Positions 1 through 6,996 of a stretch of DNA of 23,230 bases are shown piece after piece. This stretch comes from Flavobacteriaceae bacterium (GTDB lineage Bacteria > Bacteroidota > Bacteroidia > Flavobacteriales > Flavobacteriaceae), in NCBI GenBank assembly GCA_023262245.1, contig JALRDC010000116.1, positions 1-23,230 of the forward strand, read 5' to 3'. A program made the translations under genes and the position numbers. How positions within the stretch are numbered: position 1 is the stretch's first letter; each line of letters begins with the position of its first letter. The notes below the pieces were generated by a model. That model was given only the letters and a program-made list of their open reading frames with translations, searched no databases and had not been told where the DNA came from.

Positions 1-423
1 TCTAAACTTTCCTTGGATGTTGTAGATAAAAAATTAGTAGAGGTAGATTTAAGAAGAGATATTTTAGACTCCGCTAATTATAATCCCGATTATCCTAAAT
101 ATTCTGTTATAGAGCAAGTGCCTAAACCTGGTAGTTTGGTGAAAGAAAATAGAATGATTTACCTTACCTTAAATCCTTCTGGCTATAATAAAATTGAAAT
201 ACCTAATTTACTAGGAAGAACACAACGGCAAGTAGAACCTACTTTAAGGTCTTTAGGTTTTAAAATAGGGGATATTACCTATAAACCAAATATAGCCGAA
301 AATGCTGTTTTAGAAATGAGGCATAAAGGAAACCTTCTCAAAGAAGGGGATAAGTTAATGAAAACTTCTACCATAGATTTGGTATTAGGTGACGGAACTC
401 GTAATTACAATAGCGAAAATTAA
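1..423 (+). CDS. PASTA-domain protein, 3' part only
   Basis: The open frame enters from the left edge (codons S-K-L-S precede the TTG at 13), so this is the C-terminal 140 residues of a longer protein, not a gene starting at 13. Two PASTA-like repeats can be seen. The end of one carries the typical V-x-x-Q-x-P-x-P-G-S-x-V pattern near residues 35-50. A second begins at I-E-I-P-N-L-L-G-R-T and runs to the terminal L-V-L-G-D-G. PASTA domains bind peptidoglycan or act as extracytoplasmic spacers. In flavobacteria a short membrane-anchored PASTA protein commonly lies next to an RluD-type gene, and here the rluD-like start follows after 11 bases, which suggests one transcript. The N-terminal anchor expected for the family lies outside the window. 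Its function beyond likely cell-wall association is not known to me. Confidence 0.85.
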   Translation, partial: SKLSLDVVDKKLVEVDLRRDILDSANYNPDYPKYSVIEQVPKPGSLVKENRMIYLTLNPSGYNKIEIPNLLGRTQRQVEPTLRSLGFKIGDITYKPNIAENAVLEMRHKGNLLKEGDKLMKTSTIDLVLGDGTRNYNSEN

Positions 424-434
424 TACTTATTTTA

Positions 435-617
435 ATGAGCAACCAAGAAGAGATTATAAATGACGAGAATGATGAGCTTTATGAGCATTATCATTTTGTT
501 GCTTCCAAAGGGCAAGAGCCTTTACGAGTAGATAAGTTTTTAATGAATTTCGTTGAAAATGCTACTCGAAATAAAATTCAACAAGCAGCTAAAGACGGAA
601 ATGTATTTGTAATCTAG
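435..617 (+). pseudogene. RluD-family pseudouridine synthase, truncated 5' fragment
   Basis: The first 59 residues match the N-terminus of large-subunit rRNA pseudouridine synthases of the RluD/RluA family: an acidic leader, then the start of an S4 RNA-binding domain with the pattern L-R-V-D-K-F-L and a basic helix ending in D-G-N-V-F-V. In the family this is followed by N-G-K and a catalytic domain (R-L-D-x-x-T-S-G) that brings the length to about 340-350 residues. Here the frame changes at codon 60 and stops at 615-617. The sequence after about 612 is the antisense of a DUF349 gene, so the catalytic domain is missing, not frameshifted. The fragment cannot be an active synthase. Either the gene was broken by a rearrangement or the contig is chimeric at this point. 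Confidence 0.8.
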
Positions 618-1520
618 CTCTCTAAATTCTCGATCCAGATGAAGAAAGGCATAGAAACGTTCTACATGATGCTTGTAAGTTTCCCAAAGGTTTTGACTTT
701 CACTGCGTGGGACTTGACCAGTATTGTACCAGCTTTCTTGAAGGGTTCTAAAGCTTTTATAGGTTTGGGAGTTTATTTGATTGGAATCAATTAAATTTTT
801 TATTTCTTCAATGATTGCTTTTCGTCGTTCTAAATTTATTTTTTGTGCAGCTTCTTGATCTTTGAAATGATTCCTTCTTTTTTTGCGGTGATCAAAGGAG
901 ATTTGATCAAATCTTTTTTTGTATTCTGGTTTAAAAAAGAAGTCAATCTCGTTACCTCCTTCATCAATAAATTTTTTCTTCTCTACTTCCACCTCTTTTT
1001 TGAACTTATCCTCAAAGAAATTACTGATGTTTTGGAGGCTTTTATGGTTTTTTAACCAGCCCTCCTCTGTGGAAAGTTTTGTGTAAGCGGCAATTAGTTC
1101 TTCAATATTATGCTTGCTGTAGTCAACTTCATTTGTTTCTTCTTTAGGAGCTTCTTCATCTTCAGCTTTTTCATCAGCCTTTGTTCTAGCTATGACCTTT
1201 TTACTAGCTTTTACTTCCTCTTTAGGTTTAGTTTCTTCAGGAGTTTGCGCACTTGTAGCTTTCTTTTTAGCAGTTGTTTTTTTGGCCTCCTCTTTAGCTT
1301 TTGAGTTTTCCTTAGCCTTTACTTCTTCTAAAGGTTTAGTTTCTTCAGGAGTTTCCGCACCTGTAGCCTTCTTTTTAGCAGTAGTATTTTTTGCATCTTT
1401 TTTCGACTTTACAGAAGTAGCCTTTTTTGCCTTTGCTTTTTTTTCTTCTGAAGTCTCTGCTTTTTTTGTTTGCGGCTTTTTCTGCTCCTCCGCACCAGGT
1501 TGTAGAGTATTCTCTTCCAT
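540..1520 (-). CDS. DUF349-domain protein with lysine-rich N-terminus, 3'-truncated
   Basis: The 326-residue frame has a Lys/Ala/Glu/Thr-rich low-complexity region at residues 10-130, including a 36-residue repeat period with T-T-A-K-K-K-A-T at 46 and again at 82. It then enters a charged helical region of the DUF349 family (for example F-F-x-P-E-Y-K-K-R-F and H-H-V-E-R-F-Y). Flavobacterial DUF349 proteins are usually around 600 residues or more with several DUF349 repeats; this one loses similarity after about residue 305. The last 21 codons (540-602) are the antisense of the rluD fragment, so the true gene is cut at about 603-614. Function is unknown; an RNA- or ribosome-related role has been suggested for some DUF349 proteins. 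It lies downstream of aroE on the same strand, with a 72-base gap and a possible promoter of its own. ATG at 1520 is the only plausible start. Confidence 0.75.
   Translation of the reverse strand: MEENTLQPGAEEQKKPQTKKAETSEEKKAKAKKATSVKSKKDAKNTTAKKKATGAETPEETKPLEEVKAKENSKAKEEAKKTTAKKKATSAQTPEETKPKEEVKASKKVIARTKADEKAEDEEAPKEETNEVDYSKHNIEELIAAYTKLSTEEGWLKNHKSLQNISNFFEDKFKKEVEVEKKKFIDEGGNEIDFFFKPEYKKRFDQISFDHRKKRRNHFKDQEAAQKINLERRKAIIEEIKNLIDSNQINSQTYKSFRTLQESWYNTGQVPRSESQNLWETYKHHVERFYAFLHLDREFRELDYKYISVFSCLLNFISSSIFNEIH
1206..1385 (-). repeat. Two direct repeats in the DUF349 N-terminal coding region
   Basis: Two direct copies of about 72 bases lie at 1206-1277 and 1314-1385, 108 bases apart. 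They encode near-identical segments that begin T-T-A-K-K-K-A-T and continue through T-P-E-E-T-K-P to E-E-V-K-A. The nucleotide identity is high but not perfect (for example gcgcacttgtagct against gcacctgtagcc), so the duplication is not brand new. The unit multiplies a basic, Ala/Lys-rich linker. It is a plausible site of replication slippage and of length variation between strains. Confidence 0.75.
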
Positions 1521-1562
1521 GAGTAGTTTAAGTCTTACTACAAATAATATACAATTTTTTGA

Positions 1563-1578
1563 ATTCTAAAAATAGAAT
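1563..1578. repeat. AT-rich hairpin in the aroE-DUF349 gap
   Basis: A perfect inverted repeat with arms ATTCTA and TAGAAT around an AAAA loop lies between aroE and the DUF349 gene. There is no U-tract on the minus-strand side, so it is not a classical intrinsic terminator for aroE. The same arms recur at 4321-4334. Confidence 0.4.
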
Positions 1579-1582
1579 GATC

Positions 1583-1590
1583 CAAATTTA
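1583..1590 (-). promoter_or_regulatory. Possible -7 element for the DUF349 gene
   Basis: On the minus strand this reads TAAATTTG, a full match to the Bacteroidota -7 consensus TAnnTTTG. It would give a leader of roughly 55-60 bases containing the hairpin at 1563-1578. I see no clear TTG-type -33 partner. AT-rich DNA yields such matches by chance, so this is weak. Confidence 0.25.
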
Positions 1591-1592
1591 CA

Positions 1593-2345
1593 CTATCTGT
1601 TCCAAAGCTCCCATGATTTTTCTGCTTGATAAACAAGCATTTGATAGCCATTAGATGTTTTTGCTCCTCTAATTTTACCCTCTTTTAAAAACTTTGTTTC
1701 TTCTGGGTTATAGATCAAATCAAATAAAAAGTGCCTGTCGTCTAAGTATTCATAGGGTATTGGTGGGGAAACTGCTGTATTAGGGTAAGTTCCCACTGGG
1801 GTTGTATTTACAATTAAGTCGATACTTTTGATAAGATCTTTTTTTAATTGTTCATAAGAGAGTTGATCCTTTTTAGGATTTCTTGATACAAATTGAAAAG
1901 CACAACCTAATTTTTCTAAAACAAACTTAATTGCCCCAGAGGCTCCACCCGTTCCAAGAATCAATGCTCTATTGGGTTTGGAATTAATTTTTTCTACTAA
2001 GGCTTTTTCAAAACCATAATGGTCAGTATTATGGCCAACAATTTTCCCTGAGGCTTCCCAAACTATTGTATTGACCGCTTGTATGTTTTTTGCTTCTTCT
2101 GAAAGTTCGTCTAAATAGGGAATTACAGCCTTTTTATAAGGAATTGTTACGTTTAAACCACTGGGAATTGGGGGTTTAGAAAGAATGCTTTCAAAAGCAC
2201 TAATGTCTTCTATGTCGTAATTGATATATTGATGATTTACCTTGTGTTCCTTCGTAAATTTGGTAGAAAAATAATTTCTTGAAAAAGAGTACTCAATATT
2301 TTTACCTACTAGGCCAAATTGTTTAATGTGCTCTTTTTTTATCAT
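1593..2345 (-). CDS. aroE: Shikimate dehydrogenase
   Basis: NADPH-dependent reduction of 3-dehydroshikimate to shikimate, in the cytoplasmic chorismate pathway. The 250 residues show the substrate-binding half first: G-L-V-G-K near the N-terminus, the S-x-S pair at residues 20-22, and N-V-T-I-P-Y-K with the likely catalytic Lys71. The paired acid is Asp108 in H-N-T-D. The Rossmann half follows with G-T-G-G-A-S-G-A at 131-138 and the N-T-T-P-V-G motif after it. The length is close to the short AroE forms of Bacteroidota (about 245-250). Its start at 2345 lies 23 bases inside the end of the upstream DUF368 gene. No better start exists downstream, because residues just after Met1 are already conserved, so translational coupling is likely. 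Confidence 0.95.
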   Translation of the reverse strand: MIKKEHIKQFGLVGKNIEYSFSRNYFSTKFTKEHKVNHQYINYDIEDISAFESILSKPPIPSGLNVTIPYKKAVIPYLDELSEEAKNIQAVNTIVWEASGKIVGHNTDHYGFEKALVEKINSKPNRALILGTGGASGAIKFVLEKLGCAFQFVSRNPKKDQLSYEQLKKDLIKSIDLIVNTTPVGTYPNTAVSPPIPYEYLDDRHFLFDLIYNPEETKFLKEGKIRGAKTSNGYQMLVYQAEKSWELWNR

Positions 2346-3348
2346 AATAATCTAAAATGAAGAGTATAGCTGCTCCTATAATAATGGTCAAAAGTACGGT
2401 AAAGGTTTCTAAATCTTGAAAGTTGGGAAAATAATAATCGTAGTTTGAAAATTCGGGATTTCCTAAAGCATTCAGTATGGGGGTTCCATCTTCTTTTAAG
2501 AGATAAACTTTATTTTTCCAAGGGTACACGAGCATGAGCGTCCCGATTATAAAGCCGATAATGGTCGCTATGGTTTGTTTAGGGAATTTATTTAAAACCC
2601 ATTTTAAAATGTTGGATAGGAGGATCAACCCACTGAGAGAGCCTGAAGTAAAAACAGCCATGATTAATAAAAGACGCTGAATAATAGGATCTGAAAGGGA
2701 GTTAAAATCCAAACGTATTCCTTCAGAAAGTACCACAAAAAGGGCATTGACAGCGTCCACCAATAGCAGGTTATAATTCCCAAGTATAAGCAATAAAAAA
2801 GAACCAGAAAGTCCAGGGATGGTCATTCCCGATATACTAATAATTCCACAAAAAAATACAAATAATAAATGATCATTCTCAGCAACAGGACGCGCAAGTA
2901 CCAGAGCCAATCCAAGTCCAAAGCCAACAATAACTGAAGCAATACTGGATGGTTTCCAAATTTTAACATCTTTAAATATTAAATACAGAGAGGCTAAAAT
3001 CATCCCAAAAAAACTACCCAAAACGAAAGTTTCGTATTTGGAAAGCAAGTAATCTAATAAAAGGGAAACACTAAAATAACTTAAAATTACCCCTCCAAAA
3101 AGTAAACATAGAAAGCGTCCATTTACATAGTTCCAAAAGCTTTTGAAACGCCCTTTAAAAAGTAATTTTAAAGCCTTTCCATTAAGATGTTGAAAAGAGT
3201 AAATCAACTCTTCATAGAAACCACCTACAAGGGCAACAATTCCTCCAGAAACCCCTGGAACTTTATTTGCAGCGCCCATCGCGATTCCTTTTAAAATTAA
3301 AAAAAGGCTGTCGTAATAATAATTAGGTTTGTTTGAGTTAGATTTCAT
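2323..3348 (-). CDS. DUF368 membrane protein (undecaprenyl-phosphate translocase family), paralogue 2
   Basis: A polytopic inner-membrane protein of 341 residues with about eight or more hydrophobic segments. It carries the family hallmark M-G-A-A-N-K-V-P-G-V-S-G-G near residues 24-36 and a related P-G-L-S-G motif in the second half (I-S-G-M-T-I-P-G-L-S-G), which suggests two pseudo-symmetric halves. DUF368 proteins (PopT in Vibrio) were recently shown to flip undecaprenyl phosphate back across the membrane for reuse in peptidoglycan and surface-glycan synthesis; assignment here is by family. It overlaps the upstream paralogue by 4 bases (start and stop share 3345-3348). Compared with its neighbour it has a longer N-terminus (Asn/Tyr-rich), and its first motif reads G-G-I-V instead of G-G-T-I. 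Its exact substrate is inferred. Confidence 0.85.
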   Translation of the reverse strand: MKSNSNKPNYYYDSLFLILKGIAMGAANKVPGVSGGIVALVGGFYEELIYSFQHLNGKALKLLFKGRFKSFWNYVNGRFLCLLFGGVILSYFSVSLLLDYLLSKYETFVLGSFFGMILASLYLIFKDVKIWKPSSIASVIVGFGLGLALVLARPVAENDHLLFVFFCGIISISGMTIPGLSGSFLLLILGNYNLLLVDAVNALFVVLSEGIRLDFNSLSDPIIQRLLLIMAVFTSGSLSGLILLSNILKWVLNKFPKQTIATIIGFIIGTLMLVYPWKNKVYLLKEDGTPILNALGNPEFSNYDYYFPNFQDLETFTVLLTIIIGAAILFILDYYDKKRAH

Positions 3349-4286
3349 TTTTTGAATAATACTTTACTTCTTTCTAGAGCAAAGAGCAAGACAAATCCAA
3401 AAAACATCAAGAAGATTGCTTTTCCTATTTCAGGAGAAGCTCCATCAAAGTTTTGTGGAAGAACGGCTACAGTAATTTCAGGAGCGTTTTCATTGATTTT
3501 TGGAAGTTTATTTTGCCAAGGCCAAACCTTGTTGAGTGCACCAAGCATGAGCCCTATTAAAACAGCAATGCTTTGTTCTGGATATCGCTTTAGAAGCCAA
3601 GATAAAAATTTCGCAAAAACTTTAATACCTACAATAATTCCTAATATGAATATTCCCAACACAGTCGAAATCTGGACGAACTTTTCTTGACTAAAATCCA
3701 TAATTAAATCTTGCGCTTGACGAACATGAGATACGATTGTTTGGTACACTCCCATTACAAATAGAATATAAGCTCCAGAAAGTCCAGGTAAGATCATTGC
3801 AGAAATTCCAATAAAACCCGCTAAAAATAAATACCATAAGGGCACCTCAGTGGAAACCGAAGTGAGTTGAGTAATCATGAAAGAAAGTCCGGCACCAAGA
3901 AATAAATATAAAAATGATTGTAGTTTATATTCCATTTCGGTCATGATTAAAAACAAAATGCTTGCTACTAACAAGCCAAAGAAAAAAGACCAGAGTCCTA
4001 TAGGATCATTAATCATGAGCCATTCCAATAGCCTAGACAGGGCTACTATTGCACTTACTATTCCTCCAAAAAGGGGCAGCAGGAAAGCACCATTGATTTG
4101 TTTCCATGCTCCTTTAATTCCTTCTGTTCGAAGTTTTTTTAGCACGGTCCATGAAATGGAGTTAATGCTTTCGAGAAGTTCTTTGTAAATTCCTGTAATC
4201 AGGGCAATGGTACCGCCGGAAACACCAGGGACTAAGTCCGCTGCACCCATCAGCATTCCCTTAAGGTAAAGAAGTATGTATCGCAT
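3345..4286 (-). CDS. DUF368 membrane protein (undecaprenyl-phosphate translocase family), paralogue 1
   Basis: 313 residues, almost entirely membrane helices. The signature M-G-A-A-D-L-V-P-G-V-S-G-G-T lies at residues 13-26, with its counterpart I-L-P-G-L-S-G in the middle of the protein, as expected for a DUF368 carrier with an internal repeat. DUF368/PopT proteins recycle the C55 lipid carrier used for peptidoglycan, O-antigen and other envelope polymers. This is the first gene of a likely four-gene unit, DUF368-DUF368-aroE-DUF349, with 4- and 23-base overlaps between the first three. A -7-like element sits 19 bases upstream of its ATG. Its similarity to the next gene shows a duplication, but an old one, because the two differ through most positions outside the motifs. 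Confidence 0.88.
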   Translation of the reverse strand: MRYILLYLKGMLMGAADLVPGVSGGTIALITGIYKELLESINSISWTVLKKLRTEGIKGAWKQINGAFLLPLFGGIVSAIVALSRLLEWLMINDPIGLWSFFFGLLVASILFLIMTEMEYKLQSFLYLFLGAGLSFMITQLTSVSTEVPLWYLFLAGFIGISAMILPGLSGAYILFVMGVYQTIVSHVRQAQDLIMDFSQEKFVQISTVLGIFILGIIVGIKVFAKFLSWLLKRYPEQSIAVLIGLMLGALNKVWPWQNKLPKINENAPEITVAVLPQNFDGASPEIGKAIFLMFFGFVLLFALERSKVLFKK

Positions 4287-4304
4287 TTGTGCTTGTTGTT
4301 AGTA

Positions 4305-4312
4305 CAAAGGTA
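4305..4312 (-). promoter_or_regulatory. Possible -7 element upstream of the DUF368 pair
   Basis: The minus strand reads TACCTTTG, an exact TAnnTTTG match, 19 bases before the ATG at 4286 and in the 55-base gap after the TPR gene. Transcription would start near 4299 with a leader of about a dozen bases. No good TTG box is seen 17-23 bases upstream. Confidence 0.45.
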
Positions 4313-4320
4313 GAGAACCC

Positions 4321-4334
4321 ATTCTAAATAGAAT
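4321..4334. repeat. AT-rich palindrome between the TPR and DUF368 genes
   Basis: Arms ATTCTA and TAGAAT are separated by AA, the same arms as the hairpin at 1563-1578. It sits between the stop of the TPR gene and the putative promoter of the DUF368 pair. It could be a weak terminator, an operator or chance in AT-rich DNA. Confidence 0.35.
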
Positions 4335-4341
4335 CGAATAA

Positions 4342-5709
4342 CTATTTAGATTCAGTCAATAAACTTTTAAAACTAGGGAATAGGTTTAAAAACATACCCC
4401 TCTCAGAACTGTTTAAATGTTGAGGATTTAAAAGATAAATACCTTCATCTGTTCGATCCAAATGGAGACAACATCCTGCTACCCGAATAGCTAAATCTCT
4501 ATTTTCGGGAAAAGAAGCGAAGGCTTCTTCTGCTACATTGTGTGCTTCTTCCCATTTTCTTTTTTCAAGAAAAAGATCGATGAGTTGTAGGAGTATATCT
4601 GGTTGATAATAACCCAGTTCTAGAAGTTTTTTACTTGCGGTAATCGCTTTGTCTTTTTTACCCATTAAGCTGTAGATCTCAACACTGTTTTTCCATAAAT
4701 TAATGGAGTCGCTATTACTATCTAAGGCTCGTTCTAGGTAAAGCTTTGCTTTTTTATAATTTTTCTGAGAAAGATAAAACAAGATTAAAGCTTCCCAACT
4801 TTTTTCATTGGAAGGCTCCAGTTTGACAGATTTGAGATAAAATTGTTGTGCTAAATCTAGATTACCCAATCTTTCATGACATCTTCCGATGCATTTATGG
4901 ATAAAAGAGGAGGGCTCAGCAGTATTTAATGCTACTTCATAGTTTTCAATTGCTTCATTTATCCTACCTACAGACTCCAAGAGTTTCCCTTTTTCAATAT
5001 AAGCACCTGTGAAAGTATCATCACTAATAATAGCAAAATCAAGTGCGGAAAGGGCTTCTTTTATTTTCCCGGATTTCATTAAGATTTTTCCTAATTGATG
5101 CCAAGCAACTTCACAATAAGGGTCGTGTTCTAATACCTCATTTAGAGAAGTAATTGCTGGTTCAACTTTGTTGAGTTGCTCGTAACAATACAATAAATTG
5201 TATAGGGAAGGGTAGTCCTCAGGATTATCTTCCAAGCAATTCTTGAAAAAAAAGGAAGCCTCTTCATATTCTTCTGCAAGGAGATGCTCCATACCCAAGA
5301 GATTCCATATTTCCCCAGGATCTTCCGATATTTCCAAGGCTTGATGTAAGTAATCAATAGAGGATTTATGATCCCCTTTTTTGGAAGAAATACTGGCCTT
5401 TTGTAAAGCAATTTCTTCATCAAAGGGATTGAGTTTCTCAATGTATTCTAAAAGCTGCAAAGCCATTTCAAATTTTTCATCCAATATAAAAATCTCACTT
5501 TGTAGCAACATGAGTTCGTGACTGCTTGGATGTTGCTCCAATCCCATTTTCAGTGCTTTTTTGGCAAGCTGGTGTTCTCCGTATCCTAAATAATGGATAA
5601 TGATGTCTTCGAATTCTTGAGCATCAAAGAAATAAATCAGATTGGTTTTGAGCATTTGCTCAAACTTGGTTATGGATGATTGAGTTTCCTCAGAATTGTA
5701 ATTTAGCAT
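4342..5709 (-). CDS. Tetratricopeptide repeat protein, cytoplasmic
   Basis: A 455-residue protein built of about ten or more consecutive TPR helix pairs. Repeats show the usual small and aromatic residues, for example W-x-x-L-G-x-x-x-L, A-I-x-x-Y-E-x-A-L and A-x-x-x-Y-L-x-A-L. There is no signal peptide, lipobox or membrane segment, so a cytoplasmic scaffold or adaptor is likely; partners cannot be read from the sequence. The N-terminus (residues 1-35) is a non-repeat region with F-F-D-A-Q-E-F-E-D-I. It is separated by 97 bases from the aminotransferase upstream and 55 bases from the DUF368 pair downstream, so it may be a single-gene unit. In flavobacteria a TPR protein of this kind often accompanies this set of neighbours. 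Function unknown. Confidence 0.85.
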   Translation of the reverse strand: MLNYNSEETQSSITKFEQMLKTNLIYFFDAQEFEDIIIHYLGYGEHQLAKKALKMGLEQHPSSHELMLLQSEIFILDEKFEMALQLLEYIEKLNPFDEEIALQKASISSKKGDHKSSIDYLHQALEISEDPGEIWNLLGMEHLLAEEYEEASFFFKNCLEDNPEDYPSLYNLLYCYEQLNKVEPAITSLNEVLEHDPYCEVAWHQLGKILMKSGKIKEALSALDFAIISDDTFTGAYIEKGKLLESVGRINEAIENYEVALNTAEPSSFIHKCIGRCHERLGNLDLAQQFYLKSVKLEPSNEKSWEALILFYLSQKNYKKAKLYLERALDSNSDSINLWKNSVEIYSLMGKKDKAITASKKLLELGYYQPDILLQLIDLFLEKRKWEEAHNVAEEAFASFPENRDLAIRVAGCCLHLDRTDEGIYLLNPQHLNSSERGMFLNLFPSFKSLLTESK

Positions 5710-5744
5710 AGATTACTTCTAATTACTTTCATTTAAAATTAGGG

Positions 5745-5754
5745 ACTAGCTAGT
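5745..5754. other. Perfect 10-base palindrome in the TPR upstream gap
   Basis: ACTAGCTAGT lies 36 bases upstream of the TPR start in the 97-base gap after the aminotransferase gene. It might be an operator or the core of a small stem. Beyond this palindrome the gap is AT-rich, and I see no clear TAnnTTTG element for the TPR gene in it. Confidence 0.25.
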
Positions 5755-5806
5755 AGATATTTTGATACAGGGAAGATTGTTTTTAACAAAATAATTAACA
5801 CTACTC

Positions 5807-6991
5807 TTACAATTCCTCTAATACGTTTCTTATAATTGCGCAGCCTTTACGAATTTCTTTTTCAGTTATGGTGAGCGGTGGTGAGATGCGCAATGCCTTT
5901 TTTTCCCAAAGTAACCAAAACAATAAGAGCCCTTGATCCATGCATTTAAAAATCACCTGATCTACAAGTTTTGAATCTTCTAAAATGGGGGCAAGCATCA
6001 ACCCTTTGCCCCGTATCTCTTTGATTTTTGGATGTTGTAATTCTTTTCTAAAGAGCGCTTCCTTTTTGTCAATTTGTGAAATAAGCTTAGAATCTCTTAG
6101 GGTTCTTAAGGTAGCAAGACAAGCGGCAGCAATTACAGGATTGCCCCCAAAAGTAGTTATATGACCTAATTTGGGGTTTTCTTCTAGGAGTTGCATCAAG
6201 TCTTTTGAAGCTGTAAATGCGCCTACGGGAAGACCGCCACCCATACCTTTTCCCATTACGATGATATCGGGATTTACTTCATAATGCTCAAAACCAAAAA
6301 AGCGACCCGTCCGACCAAAACCGGGCTGAATTTCATCTAAAATGAGCAGTGCGCCTACAGCTTCGCATCGTGATTTCACCTTTTTTAGATAATCAGATTG
6401 AGGGACGATAAAACCAGCTCCCCCCTGAATGGTTTCAAGTAAAACTGCTGCAGTTTTTTTTGTAATGAGGTTTAAATCTTCTTCTTTATTAAACCGAAGA
6501 AAACGAGTGTCAGGCAATAAGGGTCTGTAGCCCACTTTTTGATGTTCAGATCCTAAGAGACTTAAAGCACCGTGTGTGCTTCCGTGATAACTATATTGTG
6601 CTCCTATAAGCTCGCTTCTGCCTGTTGCTCGCTTAGCTAATTTCAATGCTCCTTCTATTGCCTCTGTCCCTGAATTGGTTAGGTAAACACTTTGATGATT
6701 TTCAGGGAGTAAGGCAATGAGTTCTTTTGACAAATTTACTGCAGGAGCTTGAGCAAACTCTCCATAAACCATCACGTGTAGGTATTTTTTTGTTTGCTTT
6801 CTGATCGCAGATACTACTTTGGGATGACGATGTCCAAGACTACAAGCCGAAACACCAGCGATAAAATCTAAGTGCTTCTTCCCATCGGTAGTAGTAATAT
6901 AACATCCTTTGGCCGATTTTATTGATAAAGCTAGAGGATGGGGGGTGGTTTTTGCCTGAAACCGTAAAAAGTCTTCTTTTAAGGAGTCCAT
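5807..6991 (-). CDS. Class III PLP-dependent aminotransferase (acetylornithine/ornithine-type)
   Basis: Transfers an amino group from an amine or amino acid to a 2-oxo acid using PLP. The 394 residues contain the class III landmarks in order: the phosphate-binding N-S-G-T-E-A at 106-111, the aromatic S-Y-H-G at 134-137 that stacks on PLP, L-D-E-I-Q at 218-222 with Asp219 for the pyridine nitrogen, and Lys248 in V-M-G-K-G for the Schiff base. T-F-G-G-N-P follows near 280. Length fits the ArgD/OAT group. Flavobacterial homologues are usually labelled only as an aspartate aminotransferase family protein; there are no arginine genes nearby, so an argD name is not justified. The start is 5 bases after the stop of the OstA-like gene, so it is the last gene of the rel-fur-purA unit. 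Confidence 0.88.
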   Translation of the reverse strand: MDSLKEDFLRFQAKTTPHPLALSIKSAKGCYITTTDGKKHLDFIAGVSACSLGHRHPKVVSAIRKQTKKYLHVMVYGEFAQAPAVNLSKELIALLPENHQSVYLTNSGTEAIEGALKLAKRATGRSELIGAQYSYHGSTHGALSLLGSEHQKVGYRPLLPDTRFLRFNKEEDLNLITKKTAAVLLETIQGGAGFIVPQSDYLKKVKSRCEAVGALLILDEIQPGFGRTGRFFGFEHYEVNPDIIVMGKGMGGGLPVGAFTASKDLMQLLEENPKLGHITTFGGNPVIAAACLATLRTLRDSKLISQIDKKEALFRKELQHPKIKEIRGKGLMLAPILEDSKLVDQVIFKCMDQGLLLFWLLWEKKALRISPPLTITEKEIRKGCAIIRNVLEEL

Positions 6992-6996
6992 AGTAC

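Noticed and set aside
843..1569. Several plus-strand open frames rich in Phe, Leu, Ser and Val
   Set aside because: They are the antisense of the Lys/Glu-rich DUF349 coding region; antisense of Lys/Glu/Ala codons reads as Phe/Leu/Ser. No start context or family similarity.
3352..4188. Plus-strand open frames opposite the first DUF368 gene
   Set aside because: They lie wholly inside a well-supported membrane-protein gene on the other strand and show no recognisable domain.
5142..5441. 99-codon minus-strand frame within the TPR gene
   Set aside because: It is an out-of-frame shadow of the TPR repeats, with composition unlike a real protein and no family match.
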